From: Corynebacterium confusum
GTDB taxonomy: Bacteria > Actinomycetota > Actinomycetes > Mycobacteriales > Mycobacteriaceae
NCBI RefSeq assembly: GCF_030408715.1
Contig: NZ_CP047202.1
Coordinates: 1,266,294 to 1,330,293, forward strand
Direction: 5' to 3'
Length of the DNA stretch: 64,000 bases
Position numbers and translations under genes: made by a program. Under the pieces are notes generated by a model. That model did not search any database. It was not told where the DNA came from and saw nothing but the letters and a program-made list of their open reading frames with translations. Shown here piece after piece: positions 33,632-43,510 of this stretch (within the stretch, counting starts at the first letter, position 1; every line of letters starts with the position of its first letter).

Positions 33632-35160
33632 GTGGGGCTCCTAAATCCAATCAATTCAACGCGGGTTATGGGCTGCCCGGTGGCGTTGCCGCCGACGATC
33701 TTGGCCCACTCCTCCGGGTTGGTCGAGGTCGGCACGTGCTCGCTCTCGGACTGTTCGGCAGCAATCGCCTGCGACAGGTGACGCATCTCGATGGCCGCTT
33801 CCTTGCCCGTGGCCAGCGATTCCTTGATGGCCAGCTTCTTAGCGCGGGCGAGGATATTGGCAATCATCGCGCCGGAGACGAAGTCGCGGTAATGCAGAGT
33901 GGTCACCGAGTCGTCGGCGTGGTGCAGGTTCACGAACGGGCGCGGGGCGTAAAGCTCGGCGATGCTCGACGAGATCAGCGCCTCCCGGTCGCCCGCGTGC
34001 GGGATGGACGCCGGGAAGTGGCGTTGCATGATTTCGCGCGCGCCCTGCTTGTTGGGCCGGCTCACGCGAATCTTGATGTCGAGGCGGCCCGGGCGCATGA
34101 TCGCCGGGTCGATGAGCTCCTCGCGGTTGGTCGCGCCGATGACGATGACGTTGCGCAGGTCCTCCACGCCGTCAAGCTCGGCCAGCAGCTGCGGGACGAC
34201 CGTGGTCTCCATATCGGAAGACACGCCCGATCCGCGGGTGCGGAAGATGGACTCCATCTCGTCGAAGAAGATGATGACCGGGCGGTTGGTGGACTTGCCG
34301 GCCAGCTCGCGGGCGCGCTCGAAGATCAGACGGATCTTGCGCTCGGTCTCGCCCACGAACTTGTTGAGCAGCTCCGGGCCCTTGACGTTGAGAAAGTAGC
34401 TGGGCTCGCCCTCCCCCATCTTCTGGGCCAGCGAATGGGCCACCGCCTTGGCGATCAGCGTCTTGCCGCAGCCCGGCGGGCCGTAGAGCAGCACGCCCTT
34501 GGGCGGGTGCAGCTCGAAGGAGCGGTAGAGCTCCGGGTGTAGGAAGGGCAGCTCCACCGAGTCGCGGATCTGGGTGATCTGCGCGTCCAGGCCGCCGATG
34601 TCGGAAAACTCGACCTCGGGGACCTCCTCCAGGGAGAGCTGGGAGACCTCCGTCTTGGCGATGATCTCCAGGCCAATGCCGGCCTTCGGATCCGCCAGCA
34701 CGGTGTCGCCGGCGCGCAGGTTTTCGCGCAGCGATTCCGCCAGGGTGATGACTTCCTCGTCGGCCGGGCCGTTGGTCACTAGGGCGCGGTCGGGCCCCAG
34801 GCGCTCCAACACGGTGGCCAGGTGCCCGGTGCGCTGGGCCGCCACGCCTTCTACCACGACGATGCCGTCGCCGATACGCACCTGCTGACCAACCCGCAGC
34901 GAGCCATGCTCCACTTCGGGGGAGATCTTCAGACGCATGGGCCGGCCGTTGGTAAAGACCTCGGCCTCCTCGCGGCCGCCGGAAGGAGTCTGGCTATAGC
35001 CCAGGAAGGTGCCGTAGGTCGAGGCCGGCTCGGCCAAGGCGTTGACATCGGCGGCGAGCTGACCGAGCTTGTCGCGCGAATCCTTCAGCAGCTCCGCGAG
35101 CTTCGCGTTGCGGTCGGCCAACTGTGAAATCTGGCGACGCAACTCTCTCGTGTCATCCAT
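33616..35160 (-). CDS. mpa: Proteasome-type AAA ATPase Mpa/ARC
   Basis: 514 residues. N-terminal coiled coil (about 1-45) that binds Pup, two OB domains (about 50-180), then the AAA module: Walker A GPPGCGKT (227-234), Walker B IIFFDEM (296-302), sensor [12 protein letters not shown] and arginine-finger segment RPGRLDIKI. The C-terminus ends RSPTWHAF, not the GQYL tail that docks M. tuberculosis Mpa to the 20S core. So this hexamer likely unfolds pupylated proteins without proteasomal degradation. Overlaps dop by 16 bp. Confidence 0.95.
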   Translation of the reverse strand: MDDTRELRRQISQLADRNAKLAELLKDSRDKLGQLAADVNALAEPASTYGTFLGYSQTPSGGREEAEVFTNGRPMRLKISPEVEHGSLRVGQQVRIGDGIVVVEGVAAQRTGHLATVLERLGPDRALVTNGPADEEVITLAESLRENLRAGDTVLADPKAGIGLEIIAKTEVSQLSLEEVPEVEFSDIGGLDAQITQIRDSVELPFLHPELYRSFELHPPKGVLLYGPPGCGKTLIAKAVAHSLAQKMGEGEPSYFLNVKGPELLNKFVGETERKIRLIFERARELAGKSTNRPVIIFFDEMESIFRTRGSGVSSDMETTVVPQLLAELDGVEDLRNVIVIGATNREELIDPAIMRPGRLDIKIRVSRPNKQGAREIMQRHFPASIPHAGDREALISSSIAELYAPRPFVNLHHADDSVTTLHYRDFVSGAMIANILARAKKLAIKESLATGKEAAIEMRHLSQAIAAEQSESEHVPTSTNPEEWAKIVGGNATGQPITRVELIGFRSPTWHAF

Positions 35161-35246
35161 GTCACCACCCTAACCTTTTTAGCGACGAGCGGACTATCCG
35201 CCCCACCATTGTGCGGGGTTGCCTATCCCCCTCACGGCTATCGTTC

Positions 35247-36083
35247 CTAACGGCGGGCGCGGCGCTGCGGGCGCGGCGGCGTCACCCCGTCGGCCAGGCG
35301 ACGGGTCCAGATGAGGAAGGCCGTGTGCGCGTTCATGCGGTGCTCTGGGCGGGTGGCCAAGCCCTCGACCTTCCACTCGCGCACCAGGGACTCCCAGGCC
35401 CGCGGCTCGGTAAAGCACTGGAGCTCGCGAATGCCCTCCATCACCTTCATCAGCTGCGGAACGGTAGCCACATACGTCATGAAGACCCCGCCCGGGATCA
35501 ACAAGTCGCGGACCTTTTCCAAGTGCTCCCAGGGCTCCAGCATGTCCAGGATGATCCGGTCCACCGGGCCGCCCAGGTCTTCAACCTGCACGTCGGCCAG
35601 GTCCCCCAGGCGCGGGGTCCACCACTCAGGCGTCTCGCCGAAGTATTCCTTGACGTTGTCCACAGCGTATTCCAGGTGGTCGTCGCGCACCTCGTAGGAA
35701 AAGACCCGGCCCTCCGGGCCTACCGCGCGCAACAGGGTCATCGACAACGCTCCCGAGCCGGCGCCGGCCTCGAGCACGCGCGCGCCCATGAAAATATCGC
35801 CCTCGACCAGGATCTGGGCCGAGTCCTTAGGGTAGATAACGGCCGCGCCGCGGGGCATCGACAGCACGTGGTCCACCATCAGGTGGCGGAAGAGCAGGAA
35901 GTCCGAGCCCAGGCTGGAGGTGACCACCGAGCCTTCGTCGAGGCCGGCGATCTGGCTGTGCTCGATGATGCCCTTATGCGAGTGGAACTGGCCGCCCTCG
36001 GCTAGGACGATGGTGTAGTGCCGGCGCTTGGCATCGGTGAGCTGGACGCGATCGCCGTACTGGAAGGGGCCGGAATAGGCCAT
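35247..36083 (-). CDS. trmI: tRNA (adenine-58-N1)-methyltransferase TrmI
   Basis: 278 residues from ATG 36083 with AAGGAG 9 nt upstream. N-terminal barrel (YGDRVQLTDAKRRHYTIVLAEGGQFHSHKG) followed by the catalytic Rossmann domain: SAM motif VLEAGAGSGALSMTL, FSYEVRDDHLEYA and the conserved DRIILDMLEPWEH. Tetrameric enzyme that methylates A58 in the T-loop of tRNA. Located 86 bp upstream of mpa on the same strand, the usual actinobacterial neighbourhood. Confidence 0.93.
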   Translation of the reverse strand: MAYSGPFQYGDRVQLTDAKRRHYTIVLAEGGQFHSHKGIIEHSQIAGLDEGSVVTSSLGSDFLLFRHLMVDHVLSMPRGAAVIYPKDSAQILVEGDIFMGARVLEAGAGSGALSMTLLRAVGPEGRVFSYEVRDDHLEYAVDNVKEYFGETPEWWTPRLGDLADVQVEDLGGPVDRIILDMLEPWEHLEKVRDLLIPGGVFMTYVATVPQLMKVMEGIRELQCFTEPRAWESLVREWKVEGLATRPEHRMNAHTAFLIWTRRLADGVTPPRPQRRARR

Positions 36084-36159
36084 GTGGTTATGCTCCTTGC
36101 ATGTCGTGGGGCCAGGTGAACTGGCTAGGCACCCCGATGGGACAGTCAACCTGGCTAGT

Positions 36160-37434
36160 TTAGCCGACCAGGTATTCCAGCAGGGCGCCGGACAGGGCCG
36201 CTTGGTCAGAAACGCCGACCATCTCGCGCGCCGAGTGCATAGACAGCATGGGCACGCCGATGTCCACGGTCTCGATTCCTAAGCGAGTGGCCGTAATCGG
36301 CCCGATGGTGCTGCCGCAGGGCACGTCGTTGTTGGCAACGAAGCGCTGGAAGGGCACGCCCGCGCGCCGGCAGGCGTTTTCCCAGCGGGTGATGGATTCG
36401 GAGTCGGAGGCGTAGCGCTGCTTGCCGTTGATCTTGGTCACCGGGCCGTGGCCGATGAGCGGCTGGTGGTGCGGATCGTGCTTTTGCGCGTAGTTGGGGT
36501 GCACCGAGTGCGCCGCATCCGCCGACACGCAGTGTGACTGGGCGAAGACGCGGAAGAGATCGTCGCCGGTGACACCTAGGCCGACGGCAGTGCGCTGCAG
36601 GATATCGGACAGGATGGGGCCGGCCGCGCCGTAGCGCGAGTTGGAGCCGACCTCCTCATGGTCGAAGGCGGCCATCACCAACACGTCTGGGCCGTCGTAG
36701 TCCTGGGCCGCAGACTTGAAGGCCTCCAGGCTGGCGTGCACGGAGCTCAAGTTATCCATCCGGCTTGCGGCGATGAACTCCTCGGCTGGGCCGAACAGTC
36801 CGGCCGGCTGCGCGGCGGCGGTAATCAGGTTGAACGCGGCGATGTCGGCGGCCTGCACGCCCAGCTGCTCAGCGACGTACTCGCCCAGCGAGGCGTATTT
36901 GCCCTGGCCGCTAAGCTGCCAGACCGGCTGCAGGTGCAGCTGGCGGTCCGGGGTGAACTCGTCCTTGCGCACCATATGGATGGCCAGGTTCGGGATTCGC
37001 AGGATGGGGCCGGTGTTGACCAAGTGGGTGCTCTGATCCCGCAGGGTCACCTGGCCGGCCAGGGTCAGCTCCCGGTCGAACCAGGAGTGCAGGATCGGCC
37101 CGCCGTAGACTTCCACCCCGATCTGATCCCAGCCGGCATGCTGGAAATCCGGCTCGGGCTTGACGGTAAACCCGGGCGAGTCCGTGTGGGAGCCCACGAT
37201 CCGAAAGCCCCGCAGCTTCTCGCCGGCGGCCTCGGCCAGCCGGGGCGGGACGATATAGGCCATCACGGCGCCCCCGCGGACCACCACGTGGCCGCCGGGG
37301 CTCACGTCCCAGGCGTCCTCCTCGCGCTGGCGTTGGAAACCGGCTGCCACCAGCTCGCGCTCCACGTTGGCCGCGGCGTGGTAGGAACTCGGGGAAGCGT
37401 CAATGAAGTCGAGGAAATCCGGCGTGCTAGTCAT
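36160..37434 (-). CDS. M18 family aminopeptidase
   Basis: 424 residues from ATG 37434. Metal ligands and catalytic residues in the usual contexts: FRIVGSHTDSPGF (His), HEEVGS in AAFDHEEVGSNS (Glu pair), IAASRMDNLSS (Asp) and SHCVSADAAHSVHPNYAQKHD near the C-terminus. ISKHAR-type ends are replaced by SARSAREMVG. Zn-dependent, dodecameric cytosolic aminopeptidase, often named pepC or apeB. Divergent from the RecB-like nuclease gene. Confidence 0.93.
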   Translation of the reverse strand: MTSTPDFLDFIDASPSSYHAAANVERELVAAGFQRQREEDAWDVSPGGHVVVRGGAVMAYIVPPRLAEAAGEKLRGFRIVGSHTDSPGFTVKPEPDFQHAGWDQIGVEVYGGPILHSWFDRELTLAGQVTLRDQSTHLVNTGPILRIPNLAIHMVRKDEFTPDRQLHLQPVWQLSGQGKYASLGEYVAEQLGVQAADIAAFNLITAAAQPAGLFGPAEEFIAASRMDNLSSVHASLEAFKSAAQDYDGPDVLVMAAFDHEEVGSNSRYGAAGPILSDILQRTAVGLGVTGDDLFRVFAQSHCVSADAAHSVHPNYAQKHDPHHQPLIGHGPVTKINGKQRYASDSESITRWENACRRAGVPFQRFVANNDVPCGSTIGPITATRLGIETVDIGVPMLSMHSAREMVGVSDQAALSGALLEYLVG

Positions 37435-37480
37435 ACCCTCTACCTTGCCACGTCGGCGCGCGCGATAAGGTAAAAACACC

Positions 37481-38344
37481 ATGACTGAATCTTCCCAGCC
37501 CGCTAACCCGGCCCAGCCGCGCAAGCCGCGGCCCCTGGCGCTATCGCCCTCCCGCGCCTCTGACTACCAGCAGTGCCCTCTCCTCTACCGTTTCCGCGCG
37601 ATCGACCGCCTCCCAGAGCCCAAAACCTTGGCGCAGGTCAAGGGCACCCTGGTCCACTCCGTCTTGGAGGAGATGCACGAGCTTCCGCGCCAAGAGCGCA
37701 CCTATCCGGCCGCGGTGAAAATGATCAAGCCGGCCTGGGAGAAAATGCGCGCCGGGGACGCCGAGCTGGACGAGCTGGTGCCCAAAGATCAGACCCTCGA
37801 TTTCTTCGTCCAAGCCCGCGCGCTGGTCAAGGGCTATTTCGAGATGGAAAACCCGCAGGGCTTCGACTGCCAAGAAGTCGAGATGTACGTCAACACGGTC
37901 CTACCCAACGGCGTGCCCGTGCGCGGGTTCATCGACCGCGTCGACGTCGCCCCGACCGGTGAGGTCCGCGTGGTCGACTACAAGACCGGCAAGAAGCCGG
38001 CGTCCAGGTTCAGCCACTCGGCGCAGTTCCAGATGCGCTTCTACGCACTGGTCTACTGGCGCCTGCTGGGCACCATCCCCACCCAGCTGCGCCTGATGTA
38101 CCTCAAGGTCATTGACTCGATGTTCTTGAACCCCAGCCGCGAGGAACTCGAGTACTTCGAGCGCGATCTCGGCGAGTTATGGGCGCGCATCGAGGGCGAC
38201 GGCAAGGCCGGCACCTTCCACCCGAAGACCTCGAAGCTGTGCGGCTGGTGTTCCTTCCAGGACCTGTGCCCCGCCTTCGGCGGGACTCCCCCGGCCTACC
38301 CGGGCTGGCCCGGCTCCGCGGCCGATGCCGCCCCCACCAGCTAG
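37481..38344 (+). CDS. RecB-family exonuclease (PD-(D/E)XK, likely 4Fe-4S)
   Basis: 287 residues. ALSPSRASDYQQCPLLYRFR with Cys 32, GTLVHSVLEEMH, and the nuclease core RGFIDRVDV...VRVVDYKTGKKP supplying Asp and the D-x-K catalytic residues, then QMRFYALVY (QxxxY motif). Cys 254, 257 and 263 in CGWCSFQDLCP together with Cys 32 form the four-cysteine pattern of AddB-type iron-sulfur nucleases. Single-domain stand-alone RecB-like proteins occur widely in actinobacteria; role in DNA repair is inferred. TAAGGT 9 nt before the ATG suggests a nearly leaderless mRNA. Confidence 0.9.
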   Translation: MTESSQPANPAQPRKPRPLALSPSRASDYQQCPLLYRFRAIDRLPEPKTLAQVKGTLVHSVLEEMHELPRQERTYPAAVKMIKPAWEKMRAGDAELDELVPKDQTLDFFVQARALVKGYFEMENPQGFDCQEVEMYVNTVLPNGVPVRGFIDRVDVAPTGEVRVVDYKTGKKPASRFSHSAQFQMRFYALVYWRLLGTIPTQLRLMYLKVIDSMFLNPSREELEYFERDLGELWARIEGDGKAGTFHPKTSKLCGWCSFQDLCPAFGGTPPAYPGWPGSAADAAPTS

Positions 38345-38420
38345 CCGGGCTGCCGCCGCGTCCGCTATTCTGCCCCGGCTCTGCCCGCGACACTACCGAC
38401 GGAAAGACCTGTACACACGT

Positions 38421-38461
38421 AAAACCCCACGGCCCAAAACACGAATGTTCGGGCCGTGGGG
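38421..38461 (-). terminator. Terminator downstream of fhs
   Basis: An 11-bp perfect stem CCCCACGGCCC (38425-38435) with GGGCCGTGGGG (38451-38461). On the minus strand it is followed by TTTTACG. It lies 27 bp past the fhs stop and between the two convergent genes, so it may also stop recB-gene transcripts. Confidence 0.8.
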
Positions 38462-38488
38462 CTTCGCGATCCTGGAGCTATGTAAAGC

Positions 38489-40153
38489 CTAGAACAGACC
38501 GGAGATGAGGCCGTCGGCGTCGACGTCGATGTTGTTGGCCGCCGGCTTCTTCGGCAGGCCCGGCATGGTCATCACGTTGCCGGTCAGCGCGACCACGAAG
38601 CCCGCGCCCGTACGCGGCAGCAGCTCGCGCACGTGCAGCGTGTGTCCTTCCGGGGCGCCAAGGGCCTGGGCATCGTCCGAGAAGGAGTACTGGGTCTTAG
38701 AGATGACCACCGGGAGCGTGTCCCAGCCGTTGTCCTTCAGGTACTTCAGGTCCTTCAACGCCTTGGAGCCGTACTCGACCTTGTCCGCACGGTAGATCTC
38801 CGTGGCGATCTTCTCGATGGAGGCCTCGATACCCTCCGCCGGGTCGTACAACGGCGCGGAGTTGCCGCCCAGGTTGTCTAGGACGATCTGGCCCAGCTCG
38901 AGGGCGCCGTCGCCGCCCTTGGTGAAGACCTCGACCTCGGCCAGCTGCACGCCGACCTTCTCGGCCCAGTCGCGCATGAAGTCCCGCTCGGCCTGGGTAT
39001 CCGACGGGAAAAGGTTGAGCGCGACCACCGGGGTGACGCCGAACTTGCCCACGTTTTCGACGTGGCGCTGCAGGTTCACCAAGCCCTTTTCGAGGGCCTC
39101 AACATTTTCGTTGGCCAGCTTGTCCTTAGCCACGCCGCCGTTGTACTTCTGGGAACGGATGGTGGCCACCACCACGGCGGCGTCCACGTTCAGCTCGCCA
39201 AAGCGGGACTTGATGTCCACGAACTTCTCGCCGCCCAGGTCGGCGCCGAAGCCGGCCTCGCTGAGCACGACCTCGCCGTATTCCAGGGCGGTCTGCGTAG
39301 CCAGCAGGGTGTTGCAGCCGTGCGCGATGTTGGCGAACGGGCCGCCGTGCACGAACGCGGGGGTCCCGCCGAGGGTCTGGACCAGGTTCGGGTTGAGGGC
39401 ATCGCGCATCAGGGCGGTCAGGGCACCCTCGGCCTCCAGGTCCCGGGCGGTGACCGGAGCCTGGTCGTAGGTGTAGCCCACGGTGATGTCGCCCAAGCGC
39501 TTCTTGAGATCCTCCAGGCTGGTGGCCAGGCCAAGGATCGCCATGATCTCGGAGGCAGCCGTGATGGTGAACCCGGTCTCCGCCGGCACGCCGTGGGCCG
39601 GACCGCCCAGGCCGGTGACGACGCCGCGCAGGGCGCGGTCGTTTACGTCTAGGCAGCGCTGCCAGGTCACCCGCCGCGGGTCGATATTCAGCTGGTTGCC
39701 CTGGTGGATGTGGTTGTCGATGATGGCGGCCAGCGTGTTGGTCGCCGCGGCGATGGCATGCAGGTCGCCGGTGAAGTGCAGGTTGATGTCCTCCATGGGG
39801 ACGATCTGGGAGTAGCCGCCGCCTGCGGCGCCGCCCTTGATGCCCATGACCGGGCCCTGGGAGGGCTCGCGCAGAGCCACGATGGCCTTCTTGCCCAGCT
39901 TCGCGATGGCGTCGGTGAGGCCGATCAGGACGGTGGACTTGCCCTCCCCGGCCGGCGTCGGCGACACGCCGGTAACCAGTACGAGCTTGCCGTGCTCGCG
40001 GGAGTGGTCCAGCTTGGTGATATCCACCTTGGCCTTGGTGGTGCCGTACGGGATGAGGGCGTCGGCCGGCAGGCCGGCTTTCTCAGCGATATCGGCGATT
40101 GGCTGCAACTGGTGGGACTGAGCGATTTCAACATCGGATGGCTGAGTAGTCAT
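38489..40153 (-). CDS. fhs: Formate--tetrahydrofolate ligase
   Basis: 554 residues from ATG 40153, a normal Fhs length. ATP-binding loop VSPTPAGEGKSTVLIGL, the family signatures REPSQGPVMGIKGGAAGGGYSQIVPMEDINLHFTGD and VTWQRCLDVNDRALR, and the C-terminal GNVMTMPGLPKKPAANNIDVD. It makes 10-formyl-THF from formate and ATP, feeding purine and fMet synthesis. TACGAT on the minus strand (40161-40166) ends 7 nt before this ATG, so an alternative ATG at 40162 is unlikely. Leaderless. Terminators flank the gene, so it is probably monocistronic. Confidence 0.96.
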   Translation of the reverse strand: MTTQPSDVEIAQSHQLQPIADIAEKAGLPADALIPYGTTKAKVDITKLDHSREHGKLVLVTGVSPTPAGEGKSTVLIGLTDAIAKLGKKAIVALREPSQGPVMGIKGGAAGGGYSQIVPMEDINLHFTGDLHAIAAATNTLAAIIDNHIHQGNQLNIDPRRVTWQRCLDVNDRALRGVVTGLGGPAHGVPAETGFTITAASEIMAILGLATSLEDLKKRLGDITVGYTYDQAPVTARDLEAEGALTALMRDALNPNLVQTLGGTPAFVHGGPFANIAHGCNTLLATQTALEYGEVVLSEAGFGADLGGEKFVDIKSRFGELNVDAAVVVATIRSQKYNGGVAKDKLANENVEALEKGLVNLQRHVENVGKFGVTPVVALNLFPSDTQAERDFMRDWAEKVGVQLAEVEVFTKGGDGALELGQIVLDNLGGNSAPLYDPAEGIEASIEKIATEIYRADKVEYGSKALKDLKYLKDNGWDTLPVVISKTQYSFSDDAQALGAPEGHTLHVRELLPRTGAGFVVALTGNVMTMPGLPKKPAANNIDVDADGLISGLF

Positions 40154-40218
40154 GGTCCCCATCGTACCGAGGTGGCGCGCCCGTGTGGCCAGTTTCATCC
40201 ATAGACCCAAAGTGATAG

Positions 40219-40262
40219 AAAAATCACCCCGGCGCCGCTGTTGTACTGCGGCGCCGAGGTGA
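40219..40262 (-). terminator. Terminator of the dicarboxylate transporter gene
   Basis: CGGCGCCGC (40230-40238) pairs with GCGGCGCCG (40248-40256), extended by TCACC/GGTGA. Followed on the minus strand by ATTTTTCTATC. 32 bp past the transporter stop. Confidence 0.85.
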
Positions 40263-40294
40263 CGAGAAATCTGGGGATAGCTTCCCCGGTGGGG

Positions 40295-41602
40295 CTAGAC
40301 CACCGCTACCCCGATGGCGTAGCAAAGCAGGATGGACAGCACGATGCTGACCACGCCGGGGACCAAGAACGGGTGGTTGAACACTGCCTTGCCGATTCGG
40401 GTCGACCCGGTGTCGTCCATCTCCACCGCTGCCAGCAGCGTCGGGTAGGTCGGCAGGACGAACAGTGCGGAAACCGCCGGGAACGCGGCCAGAGCCGTCA
40501 GCGGGCTAACGCCCAGCGCCAGGGCGGCCGGCATGAGGGCCTTGGTGGTAGCGGCCTGGGAGTACAACAGTGCGGCAGCCAGGAAAAGCACGACGGCCAG
40601 CAGCCACGGGGTGGCCTGGATGACGTCGCCGGCCAGGGCCTGGATGTCCTCGATGTAGTGGTTGATGAGGGTGGTGCCCAGCCAGGCCACGCCCAGCACA
40701 CAGACGCACGCCGACATGCCGGACTTGAAGACCTGCGTGCTCAGGACATCACCGGCCGGGATCTTGGTGGCCATGACGATGACCGTGGCGGCGGTCAGCA
40801 TGACGGCCATGATCGCCTCATTACGCGGCAGGGTCGGTTCCGCAATCAGGCCGACCTGCTCCGAGGTTATGGTGGCCCAGAGCATCACGATGAAGATGGC
40901 GACCAGGAAGATGAGGACCGACAGCTTCGCGCCCGGTGCCGGGGTAAACGAGGACGCCCCGATGGGCTCCTTAACGCGGCCGGCGGCCTTACGCTCGAGG
41001 TAGACCGGATCGACGTCCAGCTCCTTGCCCATCTTGTTGGCCAACCAGGCCGCCGGGAAGATGGACAGGAAGGTCGCCGGGATGAGAACCGCCAGCACCT
41101 GAAGGTAGCCCACGCCGGCGGGCTCCAGGAGGGACGCCATCAGCACGACGGCTGCGGAAATCGGCGAGGCACAGATAGCCATCTGGGAGGCGACGACCGC
41201 AATCGATAACGGGCGCGACGGACGCACGCCGCCTTCCTTGGCGACCTCCACGATGACGGGCATGGTCGAAAACGCGGTGTGGCCGGTGCCTGCGAACACC
41301 GTCATCAGCCAGGTGACGACCGCGGCGAAATAGGTGATCTGGCGGGGGTTTTTGCGCAGCAGGCGCTCGGCCAGGTGGACGAGGTAGTCCATGCCGCCGG
41401 CGCGCTGCATGGCGGCGATGGCGGCGATGACGCACATGATGATGCCGATGACGTCGAAGGGAATGTCTTCTCGGGTGACCGGCACTCCGGTCAGGCCCAG
41501 GGCCAAAACGCCCAAGCCGCCGGCGAAACCAATGGCGATGGAGCCCAGCCGGGCGCCCAGGAAGATTGCCGCGAGAACAATCAAGATATGGATAACAACC
41601 AT
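40295..41602 (-). CDS. Anaerobic C4-dicarboxylate transporter (Dcu family)
   Basis: 435 residues from ATG 41602 (GGAG 6 nt upstream; a TTG 12 nt earlier is less likely). About 11-12 hydrophobic helices. Dcu landmarks: IAFAGGLGVLALG-like IGFAGGLGVLALGLTGVPV, GTGHTAFSTMPVIVEVAKE, RPSRPLSIAVVASQMAICASPISAAVV and LPTYPTLLAAVEMDDTGSTRIGKAVFNHPFLVPG. Family members exchange or take up aspartate, fumarate, malate and succinate. It follows aspA on the same strand, fitting an aspartate-fumarate-succinate scheme. A terminator-like hairpin separates them, so they may have separate transcripts. Confidence 0.9.
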   Translation of the reverse strand: MVVIHILIVLAAIFLGARLGSIAIGFAGGLGVLALGLTGVPVTREDIPFDVIGIIMCVIAAIAAMQRAGGMDYLVHLAERLLRKNPRQITYFAAVVTWLMTVFAGTGHTAFSTMPVIVEVAKEGGVRPSRPLSIAVVASQMAICASPISAAVVLMASLLEPAGVGYLQVLAVLIPATFLSIFPAAWLANKMGKELDVDPVYLERKAAGRVKEPIGASSFTPAPGAKLSVLIFLVAIFIVMLWATITSEQVGLIAEPTLPRNEAIMAVMLTAATVIVMATKIPAGDVLSTQVFKSGMSACVCVLGVAWLGTTLINHYIEDIQALAGDVIQATPWLLAVVLFLAAALLYSQAATTKALMPAALALGVSPLTALAAFPAVSALFVLPTYPTLLAAVEMDDTGSTRIGKAVFNHPFLVPGVVSIVLSILLCYAIGVAVV

Positions 41603-41733
41603 GGAGGTCTCCAAACGTCGTAAAAAATTATCACTACGTTACTATTCTGCCCCGCCGGGGTGATTCATACCAATTCAAATGCCCGGTTGTGTTGATTGCC
41701 ACACCCGCTTCGGTGGATTGGAGTCCGTTAGGG

Positions 41734-41800
41734 CAAAAACCAACCCTCCGGCCGCGGGGCCGACTCCCCTATTCAGGGAGCCAGTCGCCGCAGCGGGAGG
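41734..41800 (-). terminator. Complex terminator of aspA
   Basis: Outer stem CCCTCC (41744-41749)/GGGAGG (41795-41800) encloses a second dyad with CGACT/AGTCG and CTCCC/GGGAG arms (41761-41787). On the minus strand the structure ends in TTGGTTTTTG. Some 34 bp after the aspA stop. Confidence 0.6.
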
Positions 41801-41833
41801 GCATGCCGAGCGTCGTGCTCTACGCGTTAAGAA

Positions 41834-43399
41834 TTAGTTCTCATCCATGTAGAGCTTGCCACGGAACTCCGGGTGCATGAGGTTCTCCACGGACAGCACG
41901 CGGTCCAGGGTCTCCTCGTCCAGCAGGCCCTTCTCTAGGACCAGGTCGCGCACGCCCTTGCCGGTCTCCAGGGACTCCTTGGCGATGAGGTCGCCGTTGT
42001 GGTGCCCGATGAAGGGGTTCAGGTAGGTCACGATGCCGATAGAGCTCTCGACGTAGTGGCGGCAGACGTCCGCGTTAGCGGTAATGCCCTCCACGCACTT
42101 CTCACGCAGGGTATCCACGGCGTTGCCCATGATGCGGATTGACTGGAACAGGGCCTCACCAATGACCGGTTCCATGACGTTGAGCTGGAGCTGGCCGGCC
42201 TCGGCTGCCATGTTGACGGTGATGTCGTTGCCGAAGACCTTGAAGCAGACCTGGTTGACGACCTCCGGGATAACCGGGTTGACCTTACCCGGCATGATGG
42301 AGGAACCGGCCTGGCGGGCCGGCAGGTTGATCTCGTTCAGTCCAGCTCGCGGGCCGGAGGACAGCAGACGCAGATCGTTGGAGATCTTGGACAGCTTCAT
42401 GGCGGCGCGCTTGATGGCCGAGTGCAGCAGCACGTAGGCGCCGCAGTCGGAGGTGGCCTCGATGAGGTCGCGGGCGGTCTTCATCTCCAGGCCGGTGACC
42501 TCGGACAGCGCCGCGGTGACCTGGTGGCGGTAGCCGGCCGGGGTGTTCACGCCGGTGCCGATGGCGGTAGCGCCCATGTTGATTTCCAGCAGGCGGGCCT
42601 GGGCGTCGCGCAGGACGGACTGCTCTTCCTGCAAGTTGTGGGCAAAGGCCTTGAACTCGTCCCCCAGGGTCATCGGGACCGCGTCCTGCAGCTGGGTGCG
42701 GCCCATCTTCAGGATGTCCTGGAATTCGTTAGCCTTAACACTGAAGGCGTTCTGCAGGGCGTCCATGCGCTCGATCAGCTGGTTGATGGAGGCGTACAGG
42801 CCCAGGCGGAAGCCGGTCGGGTAAGCGTCGTTGGTGGACTGGGACATGTTGACATCATCGTTCGGGTTGATGATGTCGTAAGCGCCCTTTTCCTCACCGA
42901 GGTACTCCAGCGCCAGGTTGGCGATGACCTCGTTGGTGTTCATGTTGACCGAGGTACCAGCGCCGCCCTGGAAAACGTCCAGCGGGAACTGGTCCATGCA
43001 GCGGCCCTCTTCCAGAATCTGGTCGCAGGCCCACATGATGGCCTCCGCCTTCTTCCTCGGCAGGGTGTGCAGACGGCGATTGGCCATGGCGGCGGCCTTC
43101 TTGACTTGGGCCATGCCACGGATGAACTCCGGAATGGAGTTGATGGTCACGTACGAGATCTGGAAGTTATCCATGGCGCGCATGGTGTGCACGCCGTAGT
43201 AGGCGGAGTTAGGAACTTCCATCTCACCGATGAGGTCCTGCTCGACGCGGGACTTCTTAGCCTTGGCAGCGGTCTGCTGCGACTGCTTGGTCTCCTTGGT
43301 GGACTTAGCAGAATCGGAGGCGTTAGCGGCTGCGGTGGTTTCCTTGCCTTGGACGTCCTCAGAAGGCTTCTTAGTATCCTTCTTGGCATTCTTGGCCAT
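41834..43399 (-). CDS. aspA: Aspartate ammonia-lyase (aspartase)
   Basis: 521 residues. The catalytic core begins around residue 50 ([30 protein letters not shown]) and carries the lyase signature [11 protein letters not shown] with the catalytic Ser, plus [26 protein letters not shown] and [14 protein letters not shown]. Removes ammonia from aspartate to give fumarate. Unusual Lys/Thr/Ser-rich, alanine-spaced N-terminal extension of about 50 residues, longer than in enterobacterial AspA. Start at 43399, AAAGGAG 10 nt upstream. Clusters with the C4-dicarboxylate transporter. Confidence 0.95.
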   Translation of the reverse strand: MAKNAKKDTKKPSEDVQGKETTAAANASDSAKSTKETKQSQQTAAKAKKSRVEQDLIGEMEVPNSAYYGVHTMRAMDNFQISYVTINSIPEFIRGMAQVKKAAAMANRRLHTLPRKKAEAIMWACDQILEEGRCMDQFPLDVFQGGAGTSVNMNTNEVIANLALEYLGEEKGAYDIINPNDDVNMSQSTNDAYPTGFRLGLYASINQLIERMDALQNAFSVKANEFQDILKMGRTQLQDAVPMTLGDEFKAFAHNLQEEQSVLRDAQARLLEINMGATAIGTGVNTPAGYRHQVTAALSEVTGLEMKTARDLIEATSDCGAYVLLHSAIKRAAMKLSKISNDLRLLSSGPRAGLNEINLPARQAGSSIMPGKVNPVIPEVVNQVCFKVFGNDITVNMAAEAGQLQLNVMEPVIGEALFQSIRIMGNAVDTLREKCVEGITANADVCRHYVESSIGIVTYLNPFIGHHNGDLIAKESLETGKGVRDLVLEKGLLDEETLDRVLSVENLMHPEFRGKLYMDEN

Positions 43400-43426
43400 C
43401 TCGGCGACGCTCCTTTGCGTTACTTG

Positions 43427-43461
43427 GGGGTTGAATTTAAGTACTTCAAATACTTGACCCC
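43427..43461. promoter_or_regulatory. AT-rich imperfect palindrome upstream of aspA
   Basis: GGGG at 43427 and CCCC at 43461 bound an imperfect dyad centred on AAGTACTT (43439-43446), with AT-rich arms. It is 28-62 bp before the aspA ATG, where promoter and operator would be expected. No regulator can be named. Confidence 0.35.
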
Positions 43462-43510
43462 ATGGTAGCTAGCAAAGGAGTTTTAGAATCCTCGCGCCGA
43501 AGGTGTACCC

